From Rhodopseudomonas palustris (GTDB taxonomy: Bacteria; Pseudomonadota; Alphaproteobacteria; Rhizobiales; Xanthobacteraceae): a stretch of DNA of 64,000 nucleotides. Made by a program: the position numbers and the translations under genes. The notes beneath the pieces are model-generated. The model did no database searches and was not told the origin of the DNA. It saw nothing but the letters and a program-made list of their open reading frames with translations. This document shows, in pieces, positions 1 to 8,619 of the stretch. How positions within the stretch are numbered: the stretch's first letter is position 1; every line of letters starts with the position of its first letter. The stretch lies in assembly GCA_016215605.1 (NCBI GenBank), contig JACRJB010000014.1:124001-188000 (forward strand), read 5' to 3'.

Positions 1-2
1 AC

Positions 3-380
3 CGCGTCGTGCACAAGCAGTTTCCGGCGATCAGCCGGCATCGGCTGGCGCTGTATTGCGGCGCCTCGGGCGACCACAATCCGATCCACGTCGACATCGA
101 CTTCGCCAAGGCGTCGGGATTTCCCGACGCGTTCAGCCACGGCATGCTGGTGATGGGCTATCTCGGACAGGCGCTGAGCGACGCGTTTCCGCCGAGCCGG
201 ATCCGCAGCTTCTCGACTCGCTTCGCGGCGATCACGCAAGTCGGCGCCGAGCTGACCTGCGAAGGCACCGTCGCCGAGCTGTTCGAAGCCGGCAGCGAAC
301 GCCGCGCCCGCATCGCGCTCACCACTAAGGACCAGCACGGCGAAACCAAGCTCGCCGGCGAGGCGGTGGTGGCTCTTTAG
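3..380 (+). CDS. MaoC-like (R)-specific enoyl-CoA hydratase, 5' partial
   Basis: This hotdog-fold protein probably hydrates an enoyl-CoA or works on a related acyl-CoA thioester. The hydratase-2 motif is visible as GDHNPIHVD, followed by the SHGMLVMGYLG helix typical of MaoC domains. The frame is open to the left edge of the window, and the GTG at 9 lies inside what should be the first strand, so the true start is almost certainly outside. The next three genes on the same strand are a short-chain dehydrogenase, an acyl-CoA dehydrogenase and an enoyl-CoA hydratase, which suggests a beta-oxidation-like pathway. The family is clear; the substrate is unknown. Confidence 0.8.
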   Translation, partial: RVVHKQFPAISRHRLALYCGASGDHNPIHVDIDFAKASGFPDAFSHGMLVMGYLGQALSDAFPPSRIRSFSTRFAAITQVGAELTCEGTVAELFEAGSERRARIALTTKDQHGETKLAGEAVVAL

Positions 381-393
381 CACTCACCTATCC

Positions 394-482
394 GTCATGG
401 CCGGGCTTGTCCCGGCCATCCACGTCTTTGCTGTCGTTGACCGCCGTAAGGCGTGGATGCCCGGGACGAGCCCGGGCATGAC
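394..482. repeat. Palindromic intergenic element, GGGCTTGTCCC family
   Basis: The outer ends are GTCATG and CATGAC, and each half is itself a hairpin (GGCCGGG-CTTGT-CCCGGCC at about 399-417 and GCCCGGG-ACGAG-CCCGGGC at about 459-477). The same element recurs at 33586-33674. It fills the gap between the MaoC and SDR genes. Confidence 0.85.
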
Positions 483-513
483 AATCCACTCCTAAGAACC
501 CGAAGGAAATCAG

Positions 514-1341
514 ATGTCCAAACTGCAAGGCAAGGTGGCGCTGGTCACCGGATCGGGCCGCGGCATCGGCCGCGCCATCGCGCTGAAGCTCGCGTCCGAA
601 GGCGCGCGCGTCGTCGTCAACGATCTCGACGTCGAACCGGGCGACGCCGTCGCCGCCGAGATCAAGGCGATGGGCAGCGACGCCATCGCCATCAATGGCA
701 GCGTGTCGGAGCCCGGCTTCGCCGATCGCTTCGTCGGCGCTGCGGTCGAGCAGTTCGGCGGTCTCGACATCATCGTCAACAATGCCGGCTACACCTGGGA
801 CTCGACCATCCAGAAGATGACCGACGAGCAGTTCCAGGCGATGCTCGACGTACATCTGGTGGCGCCGTTCCGCATCCTGCGCGCCGCCGCCGAGCCGATC
901 CGTATCTTCGCCAAGAAGGAAGCCGAGGCCGGCCGCGAAGTGTTCCGCAAGGTCGTCAACATCTCGTCGATCGCTGGGCTCTACGGCAACGCCGGGCAGG
1001 CCAGCTATTCGTCGGCGAAAGCCTCGCTGGTCGGGCTGACGCGGACGCTGTGCAAGGAATGGGGCCGCTACAAGGTCAACGTCAATTGCGTCGCGTTCGG
1101 CCTGATCAACACCCGCCTCACCCAGCCGATCGAGACGCAGCAGAAGACCATCGACGTCGCCGGCCGCGACATCAAGGTCGGCGTGCAGCCGCAATTGCTC
1201 GACGCCATGGCGCGGATGATCCCGCTCGGCCGCGGCGGCACGCCCGAAGAGGCGGCCGACGCCGTCTATCTGTTCTGCAGCCCGGAATCAAACTACATCA
1301 GTGGGCAGGTCGTCGTGTGCGGCGGCGGACTTATTCTGTAG
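514..1341 (+). CDS. SDR family NAD(P)-dependent oxidoreductase
   Basis: This is a classical short-chain dehydrogenase of 275 residues, probably a 3-hydroxyacyl-CoA or 3-oxoacyl dehydrogenase of the FabG type. The nucleotide-binding TGSGRGIG motif is at residues 12-19, NNAG near 89-92, the catalytic serine near 151 and the YSSAK active site at 165-169. Compared with a typical 245-residue FabG it has an insertion around residues 126-145 (IFAKKEAEAGREVF), seen in SDRs tied to acyl-CoA catabolism. AAGGAA lies just before the ATG. The acyl-CoA dehydrogenase gene starts 9 bases after the stop, so the two are likely cotranscribed. Confidence 0.85.
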   Translation: MSKLQGKVALVTGSGRGIGRAIALKLASEGARVVVNDLDVEPGDAVAAEIKAMGSDAIAINGSVSEPGFADRFVGAAVEQFGGLDIIVNNAGYTWDSTIQKMTDEQFQAMLDVHLVAPFRILRAAAEPIRIFAKKEAEAGREVFRKVVNISSIAGLYGNAGQASYSSAKASLVGLTRTLCKEWGRYKVNVNCVAFGLINTRLTQPIETQQKTIDVAGRDIKVGVQPQLLDAMARMIPLGRGGTPEEAADAVYLFCSPESNYISGQVVVCGGGLIL

Positions 1342-1350
1342 CGAGGAAAA

Positions 1351-2496
1351 ATGCAGTATCGATCGCCCTGGATGACCGAAGAGCTGGAGGCGTTCCGCCA
1401 CCAGTTCCGCAAGTTCTTGGAAAAAGACCTGGCGCCGCACGCCGAGAAATGGCGCAAGCAGAAGATGGTCGATCGCTCGGCCTGGCTGAAGCTCGGCGAG
1501 ATGGGCGCGCTGGTGCCGAGCGTGCCGGAGGCCTATGGCGGGCTCGGTGCGAGCTTCGCCTATGACGCGGCGATCTACGAGGACATGGAGGCGATCGTGC
1601 CGGAGGCGCTGTCCGGCGTCACCGTGTCGAGCGGCATCGTCGCGCATTACATCCTGAACTACGGCTCGGAAGACCAGAAGCAGCGCTGGCTGCCGGCGAT
1701 GGCGCGCGGCGAACTGATCGGCGGCATCGCGATGACCGAGCCCGGCACCGGGTCGGATCTGCAGGCGGTGCGCACCACGGCCAAGCTCGACGGCGACAAC
1801 TACGTCATCAACGGCCAGAAAACCTTCATCACCAACGGTCAGAACGCCGACCTGATCATCGTGGTGGCGCGCACCGGCGGGCCCGGTGCCAAGGGCCTGT
1901 CGCTGATCGCGATGGAGACCAAGGACAATCCCGGCTTCAAGCGCGGCCGCAACCTCGACAAGATCGGCCTGCACGCCTCCGACACCTCGGAGCTGTTCTT
2001 CGAAAACGCGATCGCGCCGAAGGAGAACCTGCTCGGCGGCGAAGAAGGCAAGGGCTTCGTCCAGTTGATGCAGCAGCTGCCGCAAGAGCGGCTGATCATC
2101 GCGGTCGGCGCCGTCGCGGCGATGGAGCGTGCGGTTAAGCTGACCACCGACTACACCCGTGAGCGCAAGGCGTTCGGACAACCGATTCTCGATTTCCAGA
2201 ACACCGCGTTCAAGCTCGCGGAGCGCAAGACCGAAGCGTTCATCGCCCGCGTGTTCGTCGATTTCTGCATCGAGCGGCTGATCGCCGGCGATCTGGATGC
2301 GGTGACGGCGTCGATGGCGAAATGGTGGACCACGCAGAAGCAGGTCGAGACCGTCGACGAGTGCCTGCAACTGCACGGCGGCTACGGCTATATGCAGGAA
2401 TATCCGATCGGCCGGATGTTCGTGGATTCGCGCATCCAGAAGATCTACGGCGGCACCAATGAGGTGATGAAGCTGCTGATCGCGCGGTCGCTGTAA
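1351..2496 (+). CDS. Acyl-CoA dehydrogenase
   Basis: This FAD enzyme of 381 residues introduces an alpha-beta double bond into an acyl-CoA. The family signature IAMTEPGTGSDL is near residue 126, the RKAFGQPI motif lies in the C-terminal helical domain and the C terminus carries IYGGTNEV. The position that is the catalytic Glu in medium-chain enzymes (YEGT) is Gly here, so the base probably sits elsewhere, as in isovaleryl- and long-chain-type enzymes. That reading comes from family knowledge and was not aligned. The gene lies between SDR and enoyl-CoA hydratase genes in an apparent operon. Confidence 0.9.
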   Translation: MQYRSPWMTEELEAFRHQFRKFLEKDLAPHAEKWRKQKMVDRSAWLKLGEMGALVPSVPEAYGGLGASFAYDAAIYEDMEAIVPEALSGVTVSSGIVAHYILNYGSEDQKQRWLPAMARGELIGGIAMTEPGTGSDLQAVRTTAKLDGDNYVINGQKTFITNGQNADLIIVVARTGGPGAKGLSLIAMETKDNPGFKRGRNLDKIGLHASDTSELFFENAIAPKENLLGGEEGKGFVQLMQQLPQERLIIAVGAVAAMERAVKLTTDYTRERKAFGQPILDFQNTAFKLAERKTEAFIARVFVDFCIERLIAGDLDAVTASMAKWWTTQKQVETVDECLQLHGGYGYMQEYPIGRMFVDSRIQKIYGGTNEVMKLLIARSL

Positions 2497-2529
2497 GGCG
2501 CGCACGAGACGCGGGCAGGGAGGACGAGT

Positions 2530-3306
2530 ATGGCGTGGGTGAAGTCGGAGACGCGCGGCGCGGTCGCGGTGCTGACGCTCGATAATCCCGAGCAGTACAA
2601 CGCGATGCGTCCCGGCCTGCTCGCCGATCTCAATGCAGCGCTCGACGCCGCGCTGGCGGATGCGGCGGTGCGGGCGATCGTGCTCACCGGCGCCGGCAAG
2701 GGCTTCTGCGCCGGCGCGCAGCTCGGCGGTGCAACGTTCGACGCCGGCGCCAATGTCGCGCCGTGGATGCGCGCCGAGCTGAGCCCGCTGCTGGAGAAGA
2801 TGCGCGGTGCGAATAAGCCGATCGTCGTCGCCGTCAACGGCCCGGCGGCCGGCGCCGGCGTCGGCCTCGCGCTCGCCGGCGATATCGTGCTGGCGGCGCG
2901 CTCGGCGAAGTTCGTGCTGAGTTTCGTCAAGCTCGGCGCCGCGCTCGACGCGGGGACCTCGCTGTTCCTGCAGCGCTCGATCGGCGTCGCGCGGGCCCGT
3001 GCGCTCGCCTTGCTCGGCCGGCCGCTGAGTGCCGAGCAGGCGGCGGAGTGGGGCCTGATCTTTCAGACCGTCGACGACGCCGCGCTGATGACCGAGGCGA
3101 TGGCGATCGCCGAGCAGCTCGCGAATGGTCCGCCGATCAGCATCGGCCTGATCAAGCAGCAGATCGAACGCGCCTGGGATGCGTCATTGGCCCTGACGCT
3201 CGACGACGAAGCCGAGCGTCAGGGCCAGGCCTTCGTCACCGCCGACCTCCGCGAAGGCGCCGCCGCCTTCGTCGAAAAACGCGCGGCGCGGTTCACGGGG
3301 CGGTAG
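2530..3306 (+). CDS. Enoyl-CoA hydratase/isomerase, PaaG-like
   Basis: This crotonase-fold protein of 258 residues has the oxyanion-hole segments GFCAGAQLGG and NGPAAGAGVGLALAGD. In the second active-site region it reads KLGAALDAGTS, with Asp where hydratases usually have Glu. This resembles the PaaG group (ring 1,2-epoxyphenylacetyl-CoA isomerase, which has a PDSGG-like segment), so isomerase activity is possible. A GGGAGGA Shine-Dalgarno precedes the ATG. It is the last gene of the rightward run and faces an acyl-CoA synthetase gene across a palindromic repeat. Confidence 0.85.
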   Translation: MAWVKSETRGAVAVLTLDNPEQYNAMRPGLLADLNAALDAALADAAVRAIVLTGAGKGFCAGAQLGGATFDAGANVAPWMRAELSPLLEKMRGANKPIVVAVNGPAAGAGVGLALAGDIVLAARSAKFVLSFVKLGAALDAGTSLFLQRSIGVARARALALLGRPLSAEQAAEWGLIFQTVDDAALMTEAMAIAEQLANGPPISIGLIKQQIERAWDASLALTLDDEAERQGQAFVTADLREGAAAFVEKRAARFTGR

Positions 3307-3352
3307 AGGCGCTCTGCTTTTGATGCACTCAGAGCTCGCAACTCATTCCGCC

Positions 3353-3471
3353 GTCATCCTGAGGTGCCCGCCGGGCCGCGCATGTGCGCGGCGCGGAGGG
3401 CCTCGAAGGATGGGCCGCGCGCACCTTGGCCGCATCCTTCGAGGCGCGCTGCGCGCGCACCTCAGGATGAC
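3353..3471. repeat. Palindromic intergenic element, GTCATCCTGAGG family
   Basis: The ends are GTCATCCTGAGG and CCTCAGGATGAC, with an inner inverted pair CCTCGAAGGATG / CATCCTTCGAGG. It sits between two convergent genes, where its hairpin could act as a bidirectional terminator. Confidence 0.85.
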
Positions 3472-3530
3472 GACTCAACCTTTGAGAAGGCTGCCTCGCT
3501 TCTCTCAGACGATGAAGCGCTAGCGACTTC

Positions 3531-5057
3531 TCACGCGTCCGCCTTCTCCCGCGCGAGAAACCGTTCGCGCAGTGTCGGCTTGTGTACCTTGCCGGTGGCG
3601 TTGCGGGGCAGGGCTTCGACGAAGATCACGCGCTGCGGGCATTTGAAGCGGGCCAGCCGCTCGCGGCAATGCGCGTGCAGCGTCGTCTCGGCCAGCTCGT
3701 GGCCGCTCTTCACCGCGACGATCGCGACGCCGGTCTCGCCCCATTGCGGGTCCGGCTGACCGATCACCGCGGCCTCGGCGATTTCCGGCAACTGATACAA
3801 CACGTCCTCGACCTCGGCCGGATAGACGTTCTCGCCGCCCGAGATGTACATGTCCTTGGTGCGATCGACGATGTAGTAGAAGCCTTCGTCGTCGACGCGC
3901 GCCGCATCGCCGGTGTGTAGCCAGCCGTCGGTGAAGCTGGTGCGGTTGGCGTCGGGACGATTCCAATAACCGGGCGTGATGTTCGGGCCCTTCACCCAGA
4001 GTTCGCCCATCTCGCCGGGCGCGACCGTCTCGCCGTCCGGCCCGACGATCTTCAGCTCCGCGTGCAGCACCGGCTTGCCGGCCGAGCCGGCTTTGCGCGC
4101 GGCGTCGTCGGCGTCGAGCATCAGCACGGCCGGGCTGGTCTCGGTCATGCCGTAGCCCTGCATCAGCACGCAGCCGCGGTCCTGCCAGATCTTCAGCAGC
4201 GGCACCGGCATCGGCGCGCCGCCGACGCCGGCGACCTGCAGCCGCGACAAATCGGTAGCGGCGAAGGCCGGGTGCTGGCACATGAACTGATAGATCGACG
4301 GCACGCCGAAGAAATGCGTCAGGCCGATACTTGCATCGCCGATCAGCCGCAGCGTTTCGGCGGGATCGAACGCACGCATCAGCATCACCGTGCCGCCGGC
4401 GTGCAGCACCGGGTTGGTGTAGCAGTTCAGCCCGCCGGTGTGGAACAGCGGCATCACGCAGAGAAACACCGTTCGCTGCGAGATGAAGGTCGGGATGCCG
4501 AGATTGACCGCGTTGATGAAGGTCATGCCATGGGTGATCATGGCGCCCTTGGGTTTGCCGGTGGTGCCCGACGTGTACATGATGGTCGAGACGTCATCGA
4601 GCGTCACGGCTTCGGTGCGGCCGAGCCGCGGCGCGGCGTCGATCGCCGCTTCGTACGGCGCGCCGAACTGCAGCAGATGCGGGACGCTGCATTGGCCCTG
4701 AAGCTCGCCGGACATCGCGGCGAAGTCGTTGTCGTGCGCCAGCACGCGCGGCGCGGCGTCGCCGACGATGAAGGCGAGTTCGTGTACCGTCAGCCGCACG
4801 TTCAGCGGCACGAAGATCGCCCCGAGCCGGAAGCAGGCGAACTGCACTTCGAGCGTGTCGGTGGTGTTGGCGGCCAGCACCGCGACGCGGTCGCCGCGGC
4901 CGACGCCGAGCGTGTCGAGGTGTGAGGCCAGCCGATCGATCCGGTCGTCGAGCGCCCGGTAGGTCAGCCGGCGCTGGGTGGCGAGATCGACCACCGCGAG
5001 CCGGTCGGGTCGAACTTCGGCGTGGTGGGTGATCCAGTCGAAGTAACCAAAGCTCAT
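3531..5057 (-). CDS. Acyl-CoA synthetase (AMP-forming)
   Basis: This ANL-superfamily ligase activates a carboxylic acid as its CoA thioester by way of an acyl-adenylate. Visible motifs are the P-loop YTSGTTGKPKGAM, YGMTETSP, the hinge region GWLHTGD...YYIVDRTKD and the C-terminal catalytic lysine in NATGKVHKPTL. The start at 5057 gives 508 residues beginning MSFGYFDW and has a strong GGGGGAGGA ribosome site; the frame stays open upstream but that part lacks family features. It is convergent with the beta-oxidation genes and probably supplies their CoA substrate. The chain length or ring type accepted cannot be read from the sequence. Confidence 0.9.
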   Translation of the reverse strand: MSFGYFDWITHHAEVRPDRLAVVDLATQRRLTYRALDDRIDRLASHLDTLGVGRGDRVAVLAANTTDTLEVQFACFRLGAIFVPLNVRLTVHELAFIVGDAAPRVLAHDNDFAAMSGELQGQCSVPHLLQFGAPYEAAIDAAPRLGRTEAVTLDDVSTIMYTSGTTGKPKGAMITHGMTFINAVNLGIPTFISQRTVFLCVMPLFHTGGLNCYTNPVLHAGGTVMLMRAFDPAETLRLIGDASIGLTHFFGVPSIYQFMCQHPAFAATDLSRLQVAGVGGAPMPVPLLKIWQDRGCVLMQGYGMTETSPAVLMLDADDAARKAGSAGKPVLHAELKIVGPDGETVAPGEMGELWVKGPNITPGYWNRPDANRTSFTDGWLHTGDAARVDDEGFYYIVDRTKDMYISGGENVYPAEVEDVLYQLPEIAEAAVIGQPDPQWGETGVAIVAVKSGHELAETTLHAHCRERLARFKCPQRVIFVEALPRNATGKVHKPTLRERFLAREKADA

Positions 5058-5407
5058 GTCGTCCTCCCCCATCGTCGCCGGCTCTTCTGGCCGGCTGGCA
5101 CGATCGAGTGAAGTCGCGGTTCGAAAGGAAGTCAATCGGGCCGACTTGTGCGGTGCAGCGCGCCGATGAGCGTCGGCGATCGGATCGAGTTGACGCAAGC
5201 TGTGATGACCCACGACCGGCCGTATTGTCCGCGACGCGGAAGAGCAACGATCAGTTCGACTCCAGGCTGGTCGTCGCTGGCAGTGGAAAGGTAATCCTGT
5301 AGAGAATTGTTGCGCCGCTTCAACGCGGGATTGTGGAAAACGATGAGGTCGCTGGCGTTTGCTTTGGAGGAGCAGATACTTTGAGCAAGTGAGTCGGAGT
5401 ATTGGTT
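5058..5407. other. Intergenic region between divergent genes
   Basis: I find no convincing gene in these 350 bases. A short hairpin (GCCGG with CCGGC, near 5087-5105) lies about 30 bases before the acyl-CoA synthetase start. Open frames here are short and have no ribosome site. Promoters for both flanking genes must lie within it, but none can be pinned down. Confidence 0.5.
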
Positions 5408-5857
5408 GTGTCGGTGCATGTGGCGATCCTGAAGGTTCTGTCGAGTTATCCCGACGGCCTTGCTGCACCCGCGGCCTTGAACGCTGATCTGGCCATTCTG
5501 TCCGGCAGTCAGGACTGGACGTTGCGCATGCGGAAGCTGGCTGCGCGCCTGCCCGGGCTCGATATCTTCAGTCAGAAGCTCGTTGTCCGCGGGGCGTATG
5601 GTTGGCAGCTCACCGCCGCGGGTCGAGCGGTGCTCGATCTGCTCGAAGATCGCAGAGACAGTGGCAGCACGCTTCGCGACGCCGAGGCTGGCGAGGCGCA
5701 GGCAGCGGACCAAATCGGAAGCGACGAACTTCAGCCTGATCCGGCTTTGCAGCCGAGGCCGCAGCTGACGCTGATCCAGGGTGGCAGAACTCATCCACGC
5801 GACCCTCGGCTTTCGCCCGGCAGTGTCGCCATGAAGGGCGCCGTGTCACGGCCCTGA
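5408..5857 (+). CDS. Hypothetical protein, possible winged-helix N terminus
   Basis: I do not recognise this protein of about 149 residues. The first 70 residues (VAILKVLSSYPDGLA, then an LTAAGRAVLDLLE segment) have the spacing of a small winged-helix domain like those in MarR/PadR-type proteins, where an L-T-x-x-G-R turn precedes the last helix. The C-terminal half is polar, proline-rich and probably disordered. I chose the GTG at 5408 because GGAG at 5396-5399 stands 8 bases before it; the TTG at 5402 is too close. A DNA-binding role is only a guess. Confidence 0.5.
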   Translation: MSVHVAILKVLSSYPDGLAAPAALNADLAILSGSQDWTLRMRKLAARLPGLDIFSQKLVVRGAYGWQLTAAGRAVLDLLEDRRDSGSTLRDAEAGEAQAADQIGSDELQPDPALQPRPQLTLIQGGRTHPRDPRLSPGSVAMKGAVSRP

Positions 5858-5894
5858 GCTGCGGGTCACCCGAGCCCGTGTGCCTCGGACTGAA

Positions 5895-6119
5895 TCAAGT
5901 CTTGTCCTTCGACAGATGAGCTCCCAATTCGTCGAGCGCGTGGGGCGACGGCGGCGCATTGCGAAATTCGCGAATGGCCTGCGCCAGCTCCTGATCCGAC
6001 ATCGGTTTGATGGGTTGTTGCAGGCGGCCTTTGGCGAGAGCATCGGCGATCAGATCGAGATGTTCGCTTGGGCCATCGAAGAACCTGCGAATTCTCTCGA
6101 GGAATTCCCGGTAGGGCAA
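5895..6119 (-). CDS. Small hypothetical protein
   Basis: The predicted 74-residue soluble protein is mostly helical and charged, with a conserved-looking core around MSDQELAQAIREF. The start is a TTG with AGGGA about 8 bases upstream; no ATG is available except an internal one at residue 40. It lies between two rightward genes, and a similarly long frame exists on the opposite strand, so it could be spurious. No function can be assigned. Confidence 0.4.
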   Translation of the reverse strand: MPYREFLERIRRFFDGPSEHLDLIADALAKGRLQQPIKPMSDQELAQAIREFRNAPPSPHALDELGAHLSKDKT

Positions 6120-6309
6120 TGATTCGTTCCCTGGATCGTGGTCACCGAGCCCCGGGCCTGCCCTTGCAGGTCCACTGAACTGCCGAAGTCCGGTCCCGAC
6201 GTCCGCCGATCCGGTTGCTCCGATGAAACTCGCCGCCGAGCGGGGAGTTTAGTCGTCGGACGATCGATCGACGTATCATTTGATCGGAATTGGTTCGAAG
6301 GAGGCGGGT

Positions 6310-7053
6310 TTGGAAAGAATTCATCGGATCCTGATCGACAAGCTCAAGGAGCATTCGCGGATCGGCCACGAGGATATGGTTGCAATTCAGGCCCTCAGCT
6401 TCACGATCCGAGAACTCGGCCGCAACGAGGATTTCATCCGCCAGGGCGATGCGCCGAAAGTCTCAGCGCTCGTGGTCGAGGGCATGGTCGGTCGCTATCA
6501 TTTGCTGCCGAACGGCCGGCGGCAATATTTGTCGTTTCACATGGCCGGCGACATGCCCGACTCGCAGACGCTGTTTCTCGATAGGATGGATCACGCCGTT
6601 TGCGCCATCAGCCCGGCGGTGGTCGCATCGATTCCGCACAAGCAACTGACACGGATGTTTGAATTGCGGCCGCAGGTCGGCTTTGCGATCTGGCGCGAAA
6701 CGCTGATCGATGCGGCGATCTTCCGCGAAGCCATCACCAACAACAGTGCGCGCGACATGGCTGCACGAATGGCGCATCTGTTCTGCGAGCTGTTCTACCG
6801 CGCCGACGCGTCACGCCTGACCCGCGGCAACGTGATGGCGCTGCCGATCGGGCTGGCACAGCTCGGCGAGACGCTGGGCATGGCGATTGCCACCGTCAAC
6901 CGGACGCTCGCCGAGCTGCGTGCCGCGCGGACGATCGAATTTCGCGGCGGCGAGCTCGAGGTGCTGGATTGGCCACGCCTGGTCGAGATCGGCCAGTTCG
7001 ATCCGAGCTATCTTCACCTCAAGAAAGCACCCGCCTTCACGCCCGGCGAATGA
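6310..7053 (+). CDS. Crp/Fnr family transcriptional regulator
   Basis: This protein of about 247 residues has an N-terminal cyclic-nucleotide-binding-like beta barrel (GDAPKVSALVVEGMVGRY) and a C-terminal winged helix-turn-helix (QLGETLGMAIATVNRTLAEL). The N terminus lacks the cysteine cluster of FNR, so it is unlikely to hold an oxygen-sensing Fe-S centre. I chose the TTG at 6310 because AAGGAGG at 6298-6304 is 5 bases ahead; the frame continues upstream to 6280 without a site. The regulator stands alone and converges with the GTPase gene, so its targets cannot be inferred. Confidence 0.8.
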   Translation: MERIHRILIDKLKEHSRIGHEDMVAIQALSFTIRELGRNEDFIRQGDAPKVSALVVEGMVGRYHLLPNGRRQYLSFHMAGDMPDSQTLFLDRMDHAVCAISPAVVASIPHKQLTRMFELRPQVGFAIWRETLIDAAIFREAITNNSARDMAARMAHLFCELFYRADASRLTRGNVMALPIGLAQLGETLGMAIATVNRTLAELRAARTIEFRGGELEVLDWPRLVEIGQFDPSYLHLKKAPAFTPGE

Positions 7054-7098
7054 TCGCGGGGCGCGACGCGCGAAGGTCGGGACCGGAGCGCTTGGGGG

Positions 7099-8310
7099 TT
7101 ACGAGGCCTTCGCGGCCGTCCAGTTCGGGAACGGGTCGGGCAAAGTCCGCCAAGCGTCGGGCGTGAACTGCGCCGGGTCGCCGACCAGGCAGGCGTCGAG
7201 CTGCCGGCGCAACGCGGCCTCGTCCATGTCGCCGGTGCCGATGAACACGATCTCCTGGCGGCGATCGCCCCAGACCGGATCGAAATAGGGCTGCATCGCT
7301 TCGCGCCACGACTCCTGATCCGGCCATCGTGTCTTGGGCACCGCCGACCACCACAGACCGCGCTTCGAGGTCCGGACCATCGCCCCGGCCTGCGCCAGCT
7401 CGCCGACGAAATGCGGCCGGGTGGCGAGCCAGAAGAAGCCCTTGGCGCGGATCACGCCGGGCCAGTTGCGGTTGCAGAAGCCCTGGAATCGCGCCGGGTG
7501 AAACGGTCGCCGTGCGCGATAGACGAACGAGCGGACACCGTATTCCTCCGTCTCCGGCACGTGATCCTTGAAGCCGTTCAGTTCCTTGAACCACAACGGA
7601 TGCTGATGCGCCCGATCGAAATCGAACAGGCCGGTGTGCAGCACCGACTGCAGCGGGACATCTCCGAAATCGGTCTCGATGATCTGCGCGTCTGAATTCA
7701 GCGAACGGATGATCGCGCGTGCGGACTCACGGCGGGCGGGGGAGGTGGCCGAGACCTTGTTCAGCACGATGACGTCGGCGAATTCGATCTGCTCGACCAG
7801 CAGGTCGACCAGCGTGCGCTCATCCTCGTCGCCGGCGACCTCGCCGCGGTCGCGCAAAAATTCCTGGCTCGAATAGTTGGCGAGCAGGCTGGCCGCGTCG
7901 ACCACGGTCACCATGGTGTCGAGCCGGGCGATGTCGGACAGGCTGTCGCCGTTCTCGTCGCGGAATTCGAACGTGGTCGCGATCGGAAGCGGCTCGGCGA
8001 TGCCGGTGGATTCGATCACCAGGGCGTCGAACCGTCCGCTTTCCGCCAGCTTGCGTACCTCGACCAGCAGGTCTTCCCGCAGCGTGCAACAGATGCAGCC
8101 ATTGGTCATCTCCACCAGCGATTCTTCCGACCGGGTCAGACCGCCATCCTGCCGCACCAGCTCGGCGTCGATGTTCACCTCGCTCATATCGTTCAAAATG
8201 ACCGCGATGCGCTGGCCTTCACGATTGGTCAGCATGCGGTTGAGCAAGGTGGTCTTTCCAGCGCCGAGAAAGCCGGACAGCACAGTGACCGGAAGCAGCG
8301 ATTCAGCCAT
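7099..8310 (-). CDS. COG0523/CobW-family GTPase, probable zinc metallochaperone
   Basis: This G3E GTPase of 403 residues probably delivers zinc to, or supports, a metalloenzyme when zinc is scarce. It has the Walker A motif GFLGAGKTTLL, the metal-binding CxCC motif NGCICCTLREDLL, the ESTGIAEP switch and LNKVS in place of NKxD, followed by a CobW C-terminal domain. The start at 8310 (MAESLLP) has AGGA at a good distance. A perfect 18-base Zur-like palindrome lies 44 bases upstream, which supports a zinc-limitation role like that of ZigA/ZagA-type members over the cobalamin CobW role. No cobalamin genes are nearby. Confidence 0.9.
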   Translation of the reverse strand: MAESLLPVTVLSGFLGAGKTTLLNRMLTNREGQRIAVILNDMSEVNIDAELVRQDGGLTRSEESLVEMTNGCICCTLREDLLVEVRKLAESGRFDALVIESTGIAEPLPIATTFEFRDENGDSLSDIARLDTMVTVVDAASLLANYSSQEFLRDRGEVAGDEDERTLVDLLVEQIEFADVIVLNKVSATSPARRESARAIIRSLNSDAQIIETDFGDVPLQSVLHTGLFDFDRAHQHPLWFKELNGFKDHVPETEEYGVRSFVYRARRPFHPARFQGFCNRNWPGVIRAKGFFWLATRPHFVGELAQAGAMVRTSKRGLWWSAVPKTRWPDQESWREAMQPYFDPVWGDRRQEIVFIGTGDMDEAALRRQLDACLVGDPAQFTPDAWRTLPDPFPNWTAAKAS

Positions 8311-8353
8311 GACGAGCATCCTGAGGTGGGATTTGCGAATGTGATCTAAGGTC

Positions 8354-8371
8354 GTTATGTTATAACATAAC
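8354..8371. promoter_or_regulatory. Zur-like operator
   Basis: The sequence GTTATGTTATAACATAAC is a perfect 18-base palindrome and matches the known proteobacterial Zur box. It lies 44 bases before the start of the COG0523 GTPase gene on the minus strand and 249 bases before ilvD on the plus strand, so the GTPase is the likely target. Confidence 0.85.
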
Positions 8372-8619
8372 ATTCGCATCCAGCAACCCAGCAACCGGAC
8401 CTTGGACAATTCGGCCATTGTTCCATTTGCGCGGGCGGCATCGCTGCGGCGCAAACTCGCATCGGCCCGCGCCCAATCGCATGTCGTCGACCATTGAGAG
8501 GCTGTCAGTTCTCAAGTAAGGCTTGAACCAGACGACGATTTGTAACGGTCCGTCGCGTCGGGCGCTGAATGCGATTGCGGGCGCCATGACCGGCGACGGA
8601 CATTTTCACGGACATAGTC

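Noticed and set aside
388-1194. A minus-strand frame opposite the SDR gene, extending into the repeat
   Set aside because: It is antisense to a gene with intact SDR motifs, and part of its translation (RARPGHPR, GRDKPGHDG) is intergenic repeat.
5880-6122. A plus-strand frame opposite the small gene at 5895-6119
   Set aside because: It has no ribosome site at a sensible distance and no recognisable features; the minus-strand reading is only slightly better and was listed with low confidence.
7099-8310. Call of a cobalamin-synthesis CobW for the G3E GTPase
   Set aside because: No cobalamin genes or B12 riboswitch are nearby, and a Zur-type box precedes the gene, which fits a zinc role better.
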